From positions 124,001 to 188,000 of the forward strand of contig NZ_JARJHL010000011.1 of NCBI RefSeq assembly GCF_029309835.1: 64,000 bases of DNA. The letters run 5' to 3'. The position numbers and the translations under genes are program-made. Origin of the DNA: Paracoccus sp. DMF-8. Lineage in GTDB: Bacteria; Pseudomonadota; Alphaproteobacteria; Rhodobacterales; Rhodobacteraceae. The notes under the pieces were generated by a model that saw nothing but the letters and a program-made list of their open reading frames with translations, did not search any database and was not told the origin of the DNA. Positions 1-10,000 of the stretch are shown in pieces (the stretch's first letter is position 1; each line of letters starts with the position of its first letter).

Positions 1-21
1 GCGCGACAAAAGGAAGCCCCC

Positions 22-812
22 ATGTTCACGCTTGCCACCTGGAACATCAACTCTGTCCGACTTCGCGAGGGGCTGGTTGCGCGGCTTTTGCGCGACGAGG
101 CGCCGGATATCCTGTGCCTGCAGGAATGCAAAAGCCCGGTGGACAAGATCCCCGTCGAACAGTTCCACGCGCTTGGCTATACCCACATGGTCGCGCGCGG
201 GCAAAGGGCTATAACGGCGTCGCCATCCTGTCGCGCATCCCGATCGAGGATGCGGGCGATCGCGATTACGCCAGCCTTGGCCACGCCCGCCATGTCGCCG
301 CGCGCCTGCCTTCGGGCATCGTGATCCACAATTTCTATGTCCCGGCGGGGGGCGATATTCCCGACCGTGAACAGAACGTCAAATTCGGGCAAAAGCTGGA
401 TTTCCTGACGGAAATGCGCGACGCATTCCACGCCGACAACCCCGTGCGTTCGATCATGGTCGGCGATCTGAACATCGCGCCCCGCGAAGATGACGTGTGG
501 AATCACAAGGCCCTGCTGAAGATCGTCAGCCACACGCCCATCGAAGTCGAACATCTGGCCGCCGCGCAGGATGCCGGGAAATGGGTCGATATCACCCGCA
601 AGGATATCCCCGAAGGCCGCCTTTATTCGTGGTGGAGCTATCGCGCCAGGGATTGGGACGCCGCCGACAAGGGCCGCCGTCTGGACCATGTCTGGGCCAC
701 GCCCGATATCGCCAATGCCGGCCACGGCAGCCGCGTCCTGCGCGATGTCCGGGGCTGGGATCAGCCAAGCGACCATGTTCCGGTGCTGGCCAGCTTCGAT
801 CTGACGCCCTGA
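22..812 (+). CDS. xthA: Exodeoxyribonuclease III, frame disrupted
   Basis: Exonuclease III family AP endonuclease / 3'-5' exonuclease for DNA base-excision repair. The first reading frame (from ATG 22, with AAGGA upstream) carries WNINSVR and LQECK. The next frame carries the rest: GYNGVAILSR, HNFYVPAGGD, GDLNIAP, LDHVW and the terminal SDHVP. The frames join near 203-208, where an AAAGGG run appears one base short. Restoring one base gives about 263 residues, normal for the family, with all catalytic motifs present. As written, the product would stop after about 100 residues. I read this as a probable sequencing indel rather than a dead gene. Family assignment is secure; functional status is not. 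Confidence 0.88.
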
Positions 813-892
813 CGCCACACCCGCCCTTGGCGCGGGCCGGGCCGCACCTATATTCTGCCAAAGCACACAGACGATTACGGGAACCGACCACC

Positions 893-1804
893 ATGCTGCT
901 GACCGATTCAGCCGAGACACAGCCCAACACCGCCGATCTCATCAAGGATGTGACCGAGGCGAGTTTCATGCAGGACGTTGTCGAGCGCTCGATGGAGGTG
1001 CCGGTCATCGTCGATTTCTGGGCGCCGTGGTGCGGCCCCTGCAAGACGCTTGGCCCCCAGCTAGAGGCCGAGGTCGCCCGCGCCAAGGGCCGCGTTGCCA
1101 TGGCCAAGGTCAATGTCGATGAAAACCAGATGATCGCCAGCCAGTTGCGCGTGCAGTCGATCCCGACGGTCTATGCCTTTTTCCAGGGCCAGCCGGTCGA
1201 TGCCTTTCAGGGCGCGATCCCGCAAAGCCAGATCAAGCAATTCGTCGAAAAGCTGATCCAGCTTGGCGGTGACGATGGTGGCCTTGGCGCCGCGCTGGAA
1301 GCCGCCGAAACCATGCTGGACGAAGGCGCCCATGACGACGCCGCCGAAACCTTTGCCGCGATTCTGGGCGAAGAACCCGAAAACCCGCAGGCCTGGGGCG
1401 GTCTGATCCGCGCCCGTCTGGCCGGTGGCGATCTGACGGCCGCCGAAGACGCGCTGTCGCAGGTCCCCGCCGCCGCCGCCAATGCCGCCCCGGTCGAGGC
1501 CGCGCGTGCCCGGTTGCAGCTTGCCCGGCAGGCGGAATCGGCTGGCCCGCTGGATGACCTGAAAGCCCGCATCGACGCCGACCCGACCGACCAGCAGGCG
1601 CGTTTCGATTACGCCACCGCGCTGCATGCCGGGGGCGATGTCGAGCAGGCCATCGACCAGTTGCTCGAAGCGTTCCGCCGGGACCGCGAATGGAATGACG
1701 GCGCGGCCAAGGCCCAGCTCATCACCATCTTCGATGCGCTGAAACCCACCGACCCGGTTGCGCAAAAGGGGCGGCGACGGCTGTCATCGCTGATCTTCTC
1801 ATGA
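893..1804 (+). CDS. Thioredoxin domain protein with TPR-like C-terminus (CnoX/YbbN type)
   Basis: A 303-residue protein with an N-terminal thioredoxin fold (about residues 20-125) and the CGPC redox site at Cys47 and Cys50 (WAPWCGPCK). It is followed by an alanine-rich helical region resembling TPR repeats (about 130-300). This is the architecture of the cytoplasmic co-chaperone/holdase CnoX (YbbN), although E. coli YbbN lacks the intact CxxC that is kept here. Start ATG 893 is chosen because it opens directly onto the thioredoxin domain. Its TGA overlaps the ATG of the LON-domain gene (ATGA at 1801-1804), so the two are probably translationally coupled. Confidence 0.85.
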   Translation: MLLTDSAETQPNTADLIKDVTEASFMQDVVERSMEVPVIVDFWAPWCGPCKTLGPQLEAEVARAKGRVAMAKVNVDENQMIASQLRVQSIPTVYAFFQGQPVDAFQGAIPQSQIKQFVEKLIQLGGDDGGLGAALEAAETMLDEGAHDDAAETFAAILGEEPENPQAWGGLIRARLAGGDLTAAEDALSQVPAAAANAAPVEAARARLQLARQAESAGPLDDLKARIDADPTDQQARFDYATALHAGGDVEQAIDQLLEAFRRDREWNDGAAKAQLITIFDALKPTDPVAQKGRRRLSSLIFS

Positions 1805-2441
1805 TTGCGCGGCGGTTCGATCTGCCGCAGACCCTGCCACTGTTCCCGCTTGCGGGGGCGGTGCTGATGCCGCGCGGTCGCCTGCCCCTGCAGATCTACG
1901 AACCCCGATATCTGCAAATGGTCGAAGACAGCCTGCGCACCCCGCAGCGCCTGATCGGGATGATCCAGCCACAGGAAAACGGGCTGGACGATCTGGCGGG
2001 CGTCGGCTGCGCGGGCCGCATCGCCGCCTTTTCCGAAGCGGATGACGGGCGCTACATGATTACCCTGCGCGCCATTTCCCGCTTTCGCCTGACCGAGGTT
2101 CAGCCCGGATTTACCCCCTATCTTCAGGGGATGTGGACTGGTCCGGCTATCGCCGCGACATGTCCAACATGGCCGAGGCCGATACCCGGCTTGACCGCGA
2201 CAGCTTTCTGGAACGCCTGCGCCGCTACGCCGAGGCGCATGAGCTGGCCACCGATTGGGAAGTCGCCCAGACCGTCGAGGATGAGATGCTGGTCAATTCC
2301 CTTTCGATGGCGCTGCCCTTCGGTCTGGAAGAAAAACAGGCCCTGCTGGAGGCACACACCCTTGCAGAACGGCGCGAGTTGCTGGACGGGTTGATGGAAT
2401 ATTCGCTGCGCGGCGGCGACAACGAGGAAACGATCCAGTGA
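1801..2441 (+). CDS. LON peptidase substrate-binding domain protein, frame disrupted
   Basis: A stand-alone LON N-terminal domain protein (no AAA or protease domain), recognised from [19 protein letters not shown] and IYEPRY near the N-terminus. The frame breaks at the GGGG run at 2127-2130. Adding one G joins TPYLQG to [11 protein letters not shown] and yields about 213 residues, typical for such proteins. The repaired frame ends in a TGA that overlaps the GTG start of the Trm112-like gene by 4 nt, which argues that the repaired frame is the true one. The role of single LON domains is not well defined; substrate or peptide binding is assumed from the Lon protease. Confidence 0.82.
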
Positions 2442-2650
2442 GCCAGGACAACGACACGACACCCGAACGCCGCCGCCAGTTCGACCGCCACATGCTGGAG
2501 GCGCTGGTCTGCCCGGTCACCCATGCGCCGCTTGCCTATGACGCGACCCGGCAGGAACTGGTCTCGAAAGCGGCGGGTCTGGCCTTTCCGATCCGCGACG
2601 GCATCCCGATCATGCTGGTCGGCGAGGCCCGGCAGATCAAGGCCGATTGA
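2438..2650 (+). CDS. Trm112 family protein
   Basis: A 70-residue protein with the Trm112 signature: [13 protein letters not shown] near the start, then [18 protein letters not shown] at the end. Bacterial Trm112-like proteins are small zinc-ribbon-derived folds, thought to act as methyltransferase partners. Only one cysteine is obvious here, so zinc binding is doubtful, as in many alphaproteobacterial members. The start is GTG at 2438, inside the upstream stop (GTGA overlap). A good hairpin terminator follows at 2655-2681. Confidence 0.85.
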   Translation: MSQDNDTTPERRRQFDRHMLEALVCPVTHAPLAYDATRQELVSKAAGLAFPIRDGIPIMLVGEARQIKAD

Positions 2651-2654
2651 GCGC

Positions 2655-2681
2655 AAACGCCGGGCATTCGACCCGGCGTTT
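2655..2681. terminator. Bidirectional intrinsic terminator between convergent genes
   Basis: A perfect 10-bp stem, AAACGCCGGG (2655-2664) and CCCGGCGTTT (2672-2681), with a 7-nt loop. TTTTC follows on + and GTTTGCGC on -. It lies between the Trm112-like gene (+) and argC (-), so it can serve both, best on +. Confidence 0.8.
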
Positions 2682-2698
2682 TCTTGACGATCAGCGGT

Positions 2699-3604
2699 TT
2701 ACAGCCCGGCCGCCTCATCCGTGCCCAGCATGATGTTCAGGTTCTGGACCGCGGCGCCAGATGCGCCCTTGCCCAGATTGTCCAGCACGGCGACCAGCAC
2801 CGCACAGCCGTTTTCGTCATTGCCATGCACCGAAATTTCCAGCCGGTTCGTGCCGTTCAGCCGGGTCGGGACGACCCGCGCCTCGGGGGCGACGACACTG
2901 ACGAATTGCTGTCCCGCATAATGCGCCGCCAGCGCGTCATGCAGCGCCGCCAGCCTGCGCCCGTTCAGATGCAACGGCACCTGCACCGCCATGCCCTGCG
3001 CGAAATTCCCGACCGAAGGGGCAAAGACCGGGCGCCCCGACAGCCCGGCATATTTCACGATTTCCGGCAAATGCTTGTGCTGCTGCGCCAGGGCATAGAC
3101 AAAGGCATCCGGGGCCTCGCCGCGTTCATATTCGCCGATCAGATCCTTGCCGCCACCGGTGTAGCCGGACACCGCATTGATTGACAAAGCCTCGGCCGGA
3201 TCGACCAGCCCGGCAGCGACCAAAGGCGCCAGCAGCGAAATCGCGCCGGTCGAATAGCAGCCGGGGTTTGACACCAGCCGGGCATCCGCAATCCGGGCGC
3301 GCGCGGTCGCAGTCAGTTCCGCGAAACCAAAGACCCAATCCGGATCAACCCGATGCGCGGTCGAGGCGTCGATGAACCGCACCGCCAGACCATCCGCCAG
3401 CGCCACAGCCTCTCGCGCGGCGGCATCCGGCAGGCACAGGATCGCGACATCGGCAGCGGCCAGCGCCGCGCGCCGGGCATCGGCATCCTTTCGGCGCGCG
3501 GGATCGACCTGGATCAGCTCGATATCGGCGCGCTGCATCAGCCGCTCGCGGATCTGCAGACCCGTGGTGCCAGCCTCGCCATCGATAAAGACCTTATGTG
3601 CCAT
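2699..3604 (-). CDS. argC: N-acetyl-gamma-glutamyl-phosphate reductase, short (type 2) form
   Basis: Converts N-acetyl-glutamyl-phosphate to the semialdehyde with NADPH in arginine synthesis. The start [20 protein letters not shown] is characteristic of the about 310-residue ArgC subfamily, and this product is 301 residues. The catalytic cysteine is Cys116 in [11 protein letters not shown]. An upstream in-frame ATG at 3628 would add only MPGHQEAR and is not needed. The gene stands alone between the terminator at 2655-2681 and the DUF779 gene; no other arg genes are in the window. Confidence 0.93.
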   Translation of the reverse strand: MAHKVFIDGEAGTTGLQIRERLMQRADIELIQVDPARRKDADARRAALAAADVAILCLPDAAAREAVALADGLAVRFIDASTAHRVDPDWVFGFAELTATARARIADARLVSNPGCYSTGAISLLAPLVAAGLVDPAEALSINAVSGYTGGGKDLIGEYERGEAPDAFVYALAQQHKHLPEIVKYAGLSGRPVFAPSVGNFAQGMAVQVPLHLNGRRLAALHDALAAHYAGQQFVSVVAPEARVVPTRLNGTNRLEISVHGNDENGCAVLVAVLDNLGKGASGAAVQNLNIMLGTDEAAGL

Positions 3605-3720
3605 GCGCGCCTCCTGATGTCCGGGCAACCGCGCCCGCCGACTCGGCTGTCAATTAGCGCGCCCAAGCGGCAACAGCAACGGCAGCGGGGCGCGCAACAT
3701 CGCTGCGCGCGGCCAGCCTG

Positions 3721-4062
3721 TCAGATCTGGCAGATTTCCGACCGGGTCAGGAATCGCTTTTCGCGACCATTGTCCAAGCTGAACATGCCGCCCCGCCCGG
3801 GCACGACATCAATGATCAGCCTGGTATGCTTCCAGGCCCCATATTGGGGCCCCGAGATATAGAAAGGCATCCCCCCGATCTCGCCCATCTGGACGTCATG
3901 ATCGGCAATGCGGAACTCGCCCTGCGGATAACACATGGGCGACGACCCATCGCAGCACCCGCCCGACTGGTGAAACAGCACCGGCCCGTGATCTTCGATG
4001 ATTTCGGCCAGCAATTCCAACGCGGCAGGCGTGGCGCTGACCTGATCCAGTTTCTCTTTCAT
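3721..4062 (-). CDS. DUF779 domain protein
   Basis: A 113-residue DUF779 family protein. Visible hallmarks are HGPVLFHQSGGCCDGSSPMC and the C-terminal RFLTRSEIC. The two adjacent cysteines and conserved histidines hint at metal or redox chemistry, but no activity is established. DUF779 genes commonly sit beside alcohol or aldehyde dehydrogenases, as here, where the aldehyde dehydrogenase gene lies 55 nt upstream on the same strand. A strong hairpin (4087-4107) separates the two genes and may tune their relative expression. Confidence 0.85.
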   Translation of the reverse strand: MKEKLDQVSATPAALELLAEIIEDHGPVLFHQSGGCCDGSSPMCYPQGEFRIADHDVQMGEIGGMPFYISGPQYGAWKHTRLIIDVVPGRGGMFSLDNGREKRFLTRSEICQI

Positions 4063-4086
4063 GAAAATACCCCCGCCGGAGGCGCA

Positions 4087-4107
4087 GGCCCCGCCATCGG
4101 CGGGGCC
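4087..4107. terminator. Intercistronic hairpin between aldehyde dehydrogenase and DUF779 genes
   Basis: A perfect 9-bp stem, GGCCCCGCC and GGCGGGGCC, with a 3-nt loop. On the transcribed (-) strand no T tract follows, so it looks more like a 3'-end stabiliser or partial terminator than a full intrinsic terminator. Confidence 0.5.
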
Positions 4108-4117
4108 GCTTTCTTGC

Positions 4118-5644
4118 TTAGAAAAAGCCCAGTTTCTTGGGCGAATAGCTGACCAGCATGTTCTTGGTCTGCTGGTAGTGGTCCAGCATCATCTTGTGGG
4201 TTTCGCGACCGATACCCGACTGCTTGTAGCCACCGAATGCCGCATGGGCCGGATAGGCGTGGTAGCAGTTGGTCCAGACACGGCCGGCCTTGATGCCGCG
4301 ACCCATGCGGAAACAGGTGTTGGCATCGCGCGACCACACGCCCGAACCAAGGCCGTACAGCGTGTCATTGGCGATCTCCAGGGCCTCGGCTTCGTCCTTG
4401 AAGGTGGTCACCGACACGACCGGGCCAAAGATTTCTTCCTGGAAAATCCGCATCTTGTTGTTGCCGCGGAAGATGGTCGGCTCGATATAATAGCCGCCCG
4501 ACAGCTCGCCGCCCAGATCGGCAGCCTTGCCGCCGGTCAGAACCTCGGCGCCTTCCTGACGACCGATGTCCAGATAGGACATGATCTTTTCTTTCTGCTC
4601 GCTGGATGCCTGCGCGCCGATCATGGTGGCTGCATCGCGCGGGTCGCCCTGCGTGATCGCCTGAACGCGTTTGACGGCGCGTTCCATGAAGCGGTCATAG
4701 ATCGATTCCTCGATCAGCACGCGCGACGGGCAGGTGCAGACCTCGCCCTGGTTCAGCGCGAACATCGCGAAACCTTCCAGCGCCTTGTCAAAGAAATCAT
4801 CGTCTTCGCGCGCCACGTCGGCAAAGAAGATGTTCGGGGATTTGCCGCCCAGTTCCAGCGTGACCGGGATCAGGTTTTCCGCCGCATATTGCATGATCAG
4901 ACGGCCGGTCGAGGTTTCGCCGGTGAATGCGATCTTGGCGATGCGCGGGTTCGAGGCCAGGGGCTTGCCTGCTTCCGTGCCGAAACCGTTGACGATGTTC
5001 AGCACACCCGGCGGCAGCAGGTCGCCGATGACGCTGATCCACACCATGATCGAGGCCGGGGTCTGTTCGGCCGGCTTGATGACGACGCAGTTGCCGGCAG
5101 CCAGCGCGGGCGCCAGTTTCCAGCAGGCCATCAGCAGCGGAAAATTCCACGGGATGATCTGGCCGACAACGCCCAGAGGCTCGTGGAAGTGATATGCAAC
5201 GGTGTCGCTGTCGATTTCCGACAGGGTGCCTTCCTGCGCGCGCAGGACCCCGGCGAAATAGCGGAAATGGTCGATGGCCAGCGGCACGTCAGCGGCCATG
5301 GTTTCACGGATCGGCTTGCCGTTGTCCCAGGTTTCCGCCGTGGCCAGCAGCTCCAGGTTCTGTTCCATCCGGTCGGCGATCTTCAGCAGGATGTTCGCGC
5401 GCTCGGTCGGCGAGGTATGGCCCCATTTGTCCTTGGCGGCATGGGCGGCGTCCAGCGCCAGTTCGATGTCATCGGCGTTCGAACGGGCGATTTCGCCGAT
5501 TTCGACGCCGGTGATCGGGGTGGTGTTGGTGAAATACTTGCCCGAGCGCGGTGCGGCCCAATCGCCGTTGATGTAGTTGTCATAGCGCTTGGCAAAGGGG
5601 GTGACGTTCACGCCTTTGAATTCATGCGTCTGGTCGTTTGGCAT
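4118..5644 (-). CDS. NAD-dependent aldehyde dehydrogenase (AldA/ExaC/AcoD type)
   Basis: A 508-residue aldehyde dehydrogenase of the cytosolic group that oxidises acetaldehyde and short aldehydes made from alcohols. Motifs seen are [20 protein letters not shown], the catalytic Glu in [10 protein letters not shown], the catalytic Cys in [10 protein letters not shown], and IFGPVVSV. Start ATG 5644 ([17 protein letters not shown]) follows a TAGGGAGAGAG ribosome site; the longer ORF to 5728 is not supported. A GAF-Fis regulator lies immediately upstream and a DUF779 gene downstream, a common alcohol-catabolism arrangement. ExaC-like ethanol oxidation is the likeliest role; the exact substrate is not readable from the sequence. 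Confidence 0.92.
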   Translation of the reverse strand: MPNDQTHEFKGVNVTPFAKRYDNYINGDWAAPRSGKYFTNTTPITGVEIGEIARSNADDIELALDAAHAAKDKWGHTSPTERANILLKIADRMEQNLELLATAETWDNGKPIRETMAADVPLAIDHFRYFAGVLRAQEGTLSEIDSDTVAYHFHEPLGVVGQIIPWNFPLLMACWKLAPALAAGNCVVIKPAEQTPASIMVWISVIGDLLPPGVLNIVNGFGTEAGKPLASNPRIAKIAFTGETSTGRLIMQYAAENLIPVTLELGGKSPNIFFADVAREDDDFFDKALEGFAMFALNQGEVCTCPSRVLIEESIYDRFMERAVKRVQAITQGDPRDAATMIGAQASSEQKEKIMSYLDIGRQEGAEVLTGGKAADLGGELSGGYYIEPTIFRGNNKMRIFQEEIFGPVVSVTTFKDEAEALEIANDTLYGLGSGVWSRDANTCFRMGRGIKAGRVWTNCYHAYPAHAAFGGYKQSGIGRETHKMMLDHYQQTKNMLVSYSPKKLGFF

Positions 5645-5752
5645 CTCTCTCTCCCTATAAAATCCGGCCCTCCAGCCGGGATATGGATCAGACTGGGCAA
5701 TGGTGCCGCGATGCGTCAACGGGCGCATTCGCGCCGCGGTGCAGAATGTGTT

Positions 5753-6739
5753 TCACGATTGAGACAGTCGGCCGGGGTTTTCGTCGATCCCCAGCCTGGA
5801 CATGCGCCGATACATCGTTGCACGCCCGATCCCAAGCGCCCTTGCAGCGGCGGACACATTGCCTTCGGCCCGGGCCAGCGCCCCCATCAGGGCGGCGCGT
5901 TCGGCCCGGGCCAGTTCGGGTGATTCGTCTGTGCGGCCCAGAATGTCGCCCGCCGGACGGGGGCGCAGGCTGCCTTCCTTTTCCAGCCCGAAGGCCCGGC
6001 GCGCGGCCCGGTTCGCGCCGATGGTCAGGTCGTCCTGATCGACGGCCAGCAGCAGCGCCGATTCCCCTGCCGCCGGATGCTGGGCGACGATGATCCGCGC
6101 ATCGGGGAAAGAGGCCCGGAAAAACGCCGCTTCGATCATCCGCGCGGTCTGTGCGACCTGCGCCGAAATCAGCGCGTTCCACTGTTCGCTGCCATCGGAT
6201 CGGGCATTGCTGACATCCAGCGCCGCGATGATGCGCCCGTCCGGTCCCCAGATCGGGGCGTCGATGCAGGACACGCCGATATTGCGGGCATAGAAATGGT
6301 CGTCGCGGTGGATAACCACCTGACGTTCCTCGATCAGACAGGTGCCGATGCCGTTCGTGCCCTCGATCTCCTCGGACCAGTTGACGCCCCGGCACAGGCC
6401 CCATTCCTGAAAAGCTGCCGCATCGCCATCGCTGACGCGCTGTTCCAGCACGATGCCACGCGCGTCGGTCAGCAGCACATTGCGGCCGGTCGGGCAGACA
6501 AGCTGGAAAAGCTGGTCAAGCTGCGGCCCCGCGACGGACAGGAACTTGCCCATTTCGTCCCGACGCAGGGCCAGTTCCGCATCGCTCAGCCGTTGGCGGG
6601 CCTGCGCGCGGGCCGGGTCCAGCCCGTGCTTGACGATCGACCGCCGCCAACTGGCCGCAAGCCGCGTCACCGCCCCCGGCGATTGCGACGCGGATGAGAC
6701 TCGGTCTTCGTGACGGGTTTCCTGACGCGCTTCGGGCAA
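5753..6739 (-). CDS. GAF-domain transcriptional regulator with Fis-type HTH (AcoR-like, no AAA+ domain)
   Basis: A 328-residue protein. It has an N-terminal helical region (RLAASWRRSI), a GAF sensor domain (about residues 70-220; IEGTNGIGTCLIEER and VSCIDAPI), a linker, and a C-terminal Fis-type helix-turn-helix (SAAARALGIGRATMYRR). AcoR-type activators normally carry a central AAA+ domain for sigma-54 promoters; it is absent, so this protein probably acts on ordinary promoters. It lies 108 nt upstream of the aldehyde dehydrogenase gene in the same orientation, suggesting it responds to the alcohol or aldehyde and controls that gene. Confidence 0.85.
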   Translation of the reverse strand: MPEARQETRHEDRVSSASQSPGAVTRLAASWRRSIVKHGLDPARAQARQRLSDAELALRRDEMGKFLSVAGPQLDQLFQLVCPTGRNVLLTDARGIVLEQRVSDGDAAAFQEWGLCRGVNWSEEIEGTNGIGTCLIEERQVVIHRDDHFYARNIGVSCIDAPIWGPDGRIIAALDVSNARSDGSEQWNALISAQVAQTARMIEAAFFRASFPDARIIVAQHPAAGESALLLAVDQDDLTIGANRAARRAFGLEKEGSLRPRPAGDILGRTDESPELARAERAALMGALARAEGNVSAAARALGIGRATMYRRMSRLGIDENPGRLSQS

Positions 6740-7014
6740 GGCTTCCTCCCCCCTTACTCGACCAGGGGATTATCACGCAGTCGGACCCATCCGGCAAGTC
6801 TCGCCTTTTCGGCAGGGTAAATGCTGCGTGAACGGCGGTCTTGCGCCCATCCCCGGCGGTGTCGCCGGGGCCGCGCGGGGCGGCTTTGGTCAGGACGGTT
6901 TCGCGTGACTTGCCGCAGGCAGGTCAAGCCGCGACATCGTGCAGGCCCAGACACCCCGCGCACAGCGGATCAGGGTGACGCCCTTCTTTGCGGCGATGGG
7001 CGTCGCCCCCTGCA

Positions 7015-10000
7015 TCACGGGGCGATGCGCACCGTTCCGCCATCCGTCCAGGCGCGGAATTCGGGGCGATACATATCCTCGACGCTGGCGGCGGGGTGGC
7101 GGAAGGTGCCCGGCGTCACCGCGCGGACGATATAGGCCAGCCGGAACGGCTCGGCGCTGGACCAGCTCAGCGAGGCCGCGAAACGGTCCTGCCGGAATTC
7201 GGCCATATCGGTGCCGTTCATCGCTTCGAGCCAGCTCAGCGCGGAAATATCGCCCGCCTGCAACAGGTTCGGGTTGTCGATTTCGAACCCGGCGGGCAGG
7301 GGGTCTGTCACCATCAGCCGCCCCCCGTCCGAGCTGTCGGGCCGCACCGTGACGACCGTGACCATGCGCGTGCCCAGCCCGACCTCGGCCGGGTCCAGCG
7401 CCGCGCCCTCCATCGAATAATAGTCGCGGGTGATCGCATAGCCCTTGCCGCCCGCAGCCGGGGCCGCCAGCGGTTGGCCGGTGGCGGTCAGCGTGACCTC
7501 GATGGGCGTGGTGCCGGGATTGGCCAGCGCCGCGCCTTCGGGCAGGGTCGCCACGGCGGAACTTAGCGCCGCGCCGTTCAGGGTCAGTGCGCTGGCGTCC
7601 TCGGACAGGCTTTCGGCGGCCAGCACCGACCAGACCAGTTCCTGCGTGGACCGGTAGATGCGGTTTTCCTGTTGCCGCGCCAGTTGTTCGGCCACATCCA
7701 GCGTCAGCCGGTTCAGGTCGAATGCTGTGCTGCCCGCCTCGGATGCCAGCGACAGCAGCGCCAGCTTGTCGCGCAGATAGGTGCCGTAATCGCTGCGCCA
7801 GACCCGTTTTTCCGGGGGCGCCTGCATTGCCAGATCATAGGCGCGGCCAAACATCGCATCGGCGCGCGGCTGGTCGCCATAGGCCGCCAGCGCCGCCCCG
7901 ATATGGCCCGCCGACATGGGCGTCCTGAAGGCTTCGGGCGCGGTATCGGCATAGTAGCGCAGATCGCCGATGGTCGCGGCCCTTTCGCGGGCCAGCACGG
8001 CGACGGCATAGGCCAGCGCGGCGTTTTCATCGGCGGATGCGGAATTCGGGTCGGTCGCGTAATTCACCCGGTTGCGCAGGTTGTCGATGGCCGATCTGAA
8101 GGCATTGTCCGGCACCTGATGGCCGGTTTCACGCGCCCGCGACAGAAAATCGGTGACATAGGCATCCAGCCACAGATCGCCCGAATCCGCCGACCACATG
8201 CCGAAACTGCCGCCCGAGGTCTGGCGCGTCAGGATCCGGGCCACGGCATCCTCGATGGATGTGGGGTTGGGGTTGTTGGTCTCGATCCCCTCCAGCACGG
8301 ACAGGCGCGGCAGATACAGCAGCGGCAGCGCGACAGAGGTCGTCTGTTCCGTGCAGCCATAGGGGTAGCGTTCCAGCGCGGCCAGCGCGCCCGCCACGTC
8401 CAGTTTCGCGTAATTGCCGACCGCCATGGACAGATCGGCGCCGGGCATCAGCCCCTGCGTCAGCGACATGGGCACCGTCAGGCTGGCGCCGGGGGCCAGC
8501 ACCAGACGGTCCTGCCGCTGGATATCGGGTTCGTTCATCGCGACCAGCATCGCGATATCCTTGGTCAGTTCCTCGCCGCCCGGCGTGGTCAGCGTCAGGC
8601 GCATCCGCACAAGGCCGGTGCGGTCCTGCGCGGTGATCGGGACGTTCAGCCGCGCCTCGCCCTTTTCCGTCAGGGTGACGCTGTCTTGCGTCGGGGCGGC
8701 ATCGACGGCGGCGTCGCCTTCGGTCTGGGTGATCGCGATGCGGGCCTGACCGGCGGGGCCGCTGGCATGGGTCAGCCGCAGCCCGATTTCGGCGCTGTCG
8801 CCCGGCGCCAGAAAGGCCGGGGCGGTCACGGTCATCACCACCGGGTCGCGCGACAGGATCGTCGCATCGGCCTGACCGATGCCGGTTTGCGACCACACGA
8901 CCGCCATGACGCGGATTTCGCCGTTGAAATCCGGCACCGGGATGTCGACCTGCGCCGTCCCGTCCGGGCCAAGCGTGACCGGGCCGGAAAACCAGCTCAT
9001 CAGCTTTTCGGTGGGGGGCGGGGCGTCGCTGCCCGACACCTGCGCATCGCCGCCTTCGCGCAGGGCGCCATCGGGCGCGCCGGTGGGCAGGATCAGCCGC
9101 CCATACAGATCGCGCAGCGCAACCCCAAGCCGGCGCTGGCCGAAATAGTGTTTCGACGGATCGGGCGGGGTGAAGGAGGTCAGGTTCAGGATTCCCTGAT
9201 CGACCGCCGCAATCGTGGCATGGACGGTTTCGCCCTGTTCCGCGCCGTCAACCCTCAGCGTCACGGTGGCATTGCCGCGCGGGCGGATTTCGGTCGGGAT
9301 CTCCAGACTGGCCTTCAGCGCGCGATTGCCCGGATCGACGGCGGCATGGGCAAGGCCAAGCGCGCGGGCGGGCATCCGGTCGCCCGGTAGCAGATTGTCC
9401 AGCGGACGGATCGCGCTGACCGTCACATAGACGCCCGCGCCCCATTCATCGGTCACGGGCAGGTCGATGGTGTTTTCGCCCGCCTTCAGATCGACCATCT
9501 GCAAGGACACGATATCGCCCGACAGGACCGACACGATCCCCGTGCCATCGGCCAGCGCATCGACCGTCACCCGCGCGGTGTCGCCGCTGCGATAGGCGGG
9601 CTTGTCCAGCGCAACCTTGAGCCGGTCGGGCGTATCGGTGCCGGAACTGGCCACGCCCCAACCCGCATAAAAGCTGGTCGAGGCACCGGCCCCGCCCTCG
9701 CCCGCGATTTCGGCGACCAGTTCATAGCTGCCCCATTCGACGGGAACCGCGATTTCGGCCGGGGTGTTGCCGGTCTCGACGGTGCCGCCGCCGATGCGGT
9801 TGCGGCGGGTGATCGCTTCCCACTGCCACTGGCCGTTCAGCGAATACCATTCATATTGGGTTTCGACCCGGTTCACGACCCAGTTGATTTGCGCGGCCTG
9901 CGGTTGCAGGTCGGGGCCTGCGGCGATCAGGGCAAAGCGCGCCTCGGTCCCTTCGGCGACGGTCATGTCCTCGAACAGGGGGCGGATGCCGGGGATCGGC

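Noticed and set aside
201..210. Programmed ribosomal frameshifting in xthA and the other genes
   Set aside because: No common slippery heptamer with downstream pseudoknot was seen, and the shifts go in both directions in unrelated genes.
5645..5752. Sigma-54 promoter upstream of the aldehyde dehydrogenase gene
   Set aside because: No convincing GG-N10-GC (-24/-12) element, and the adjacent regulator lacks the AAA+ domain needed for sigma-54.
4061..5923. A 620-codon open frame on +, antisense to the aldehyde dehydrogenase
   Set aside because: It is the mirror of a clear, conserved gene; its arginine/histidine/glycine-rich translation has no motifs. Similar shadows at 7672-9390, 10609-12558, 26224-28329, 32726-35392 and 40838-42118 were rejected for the same reason.
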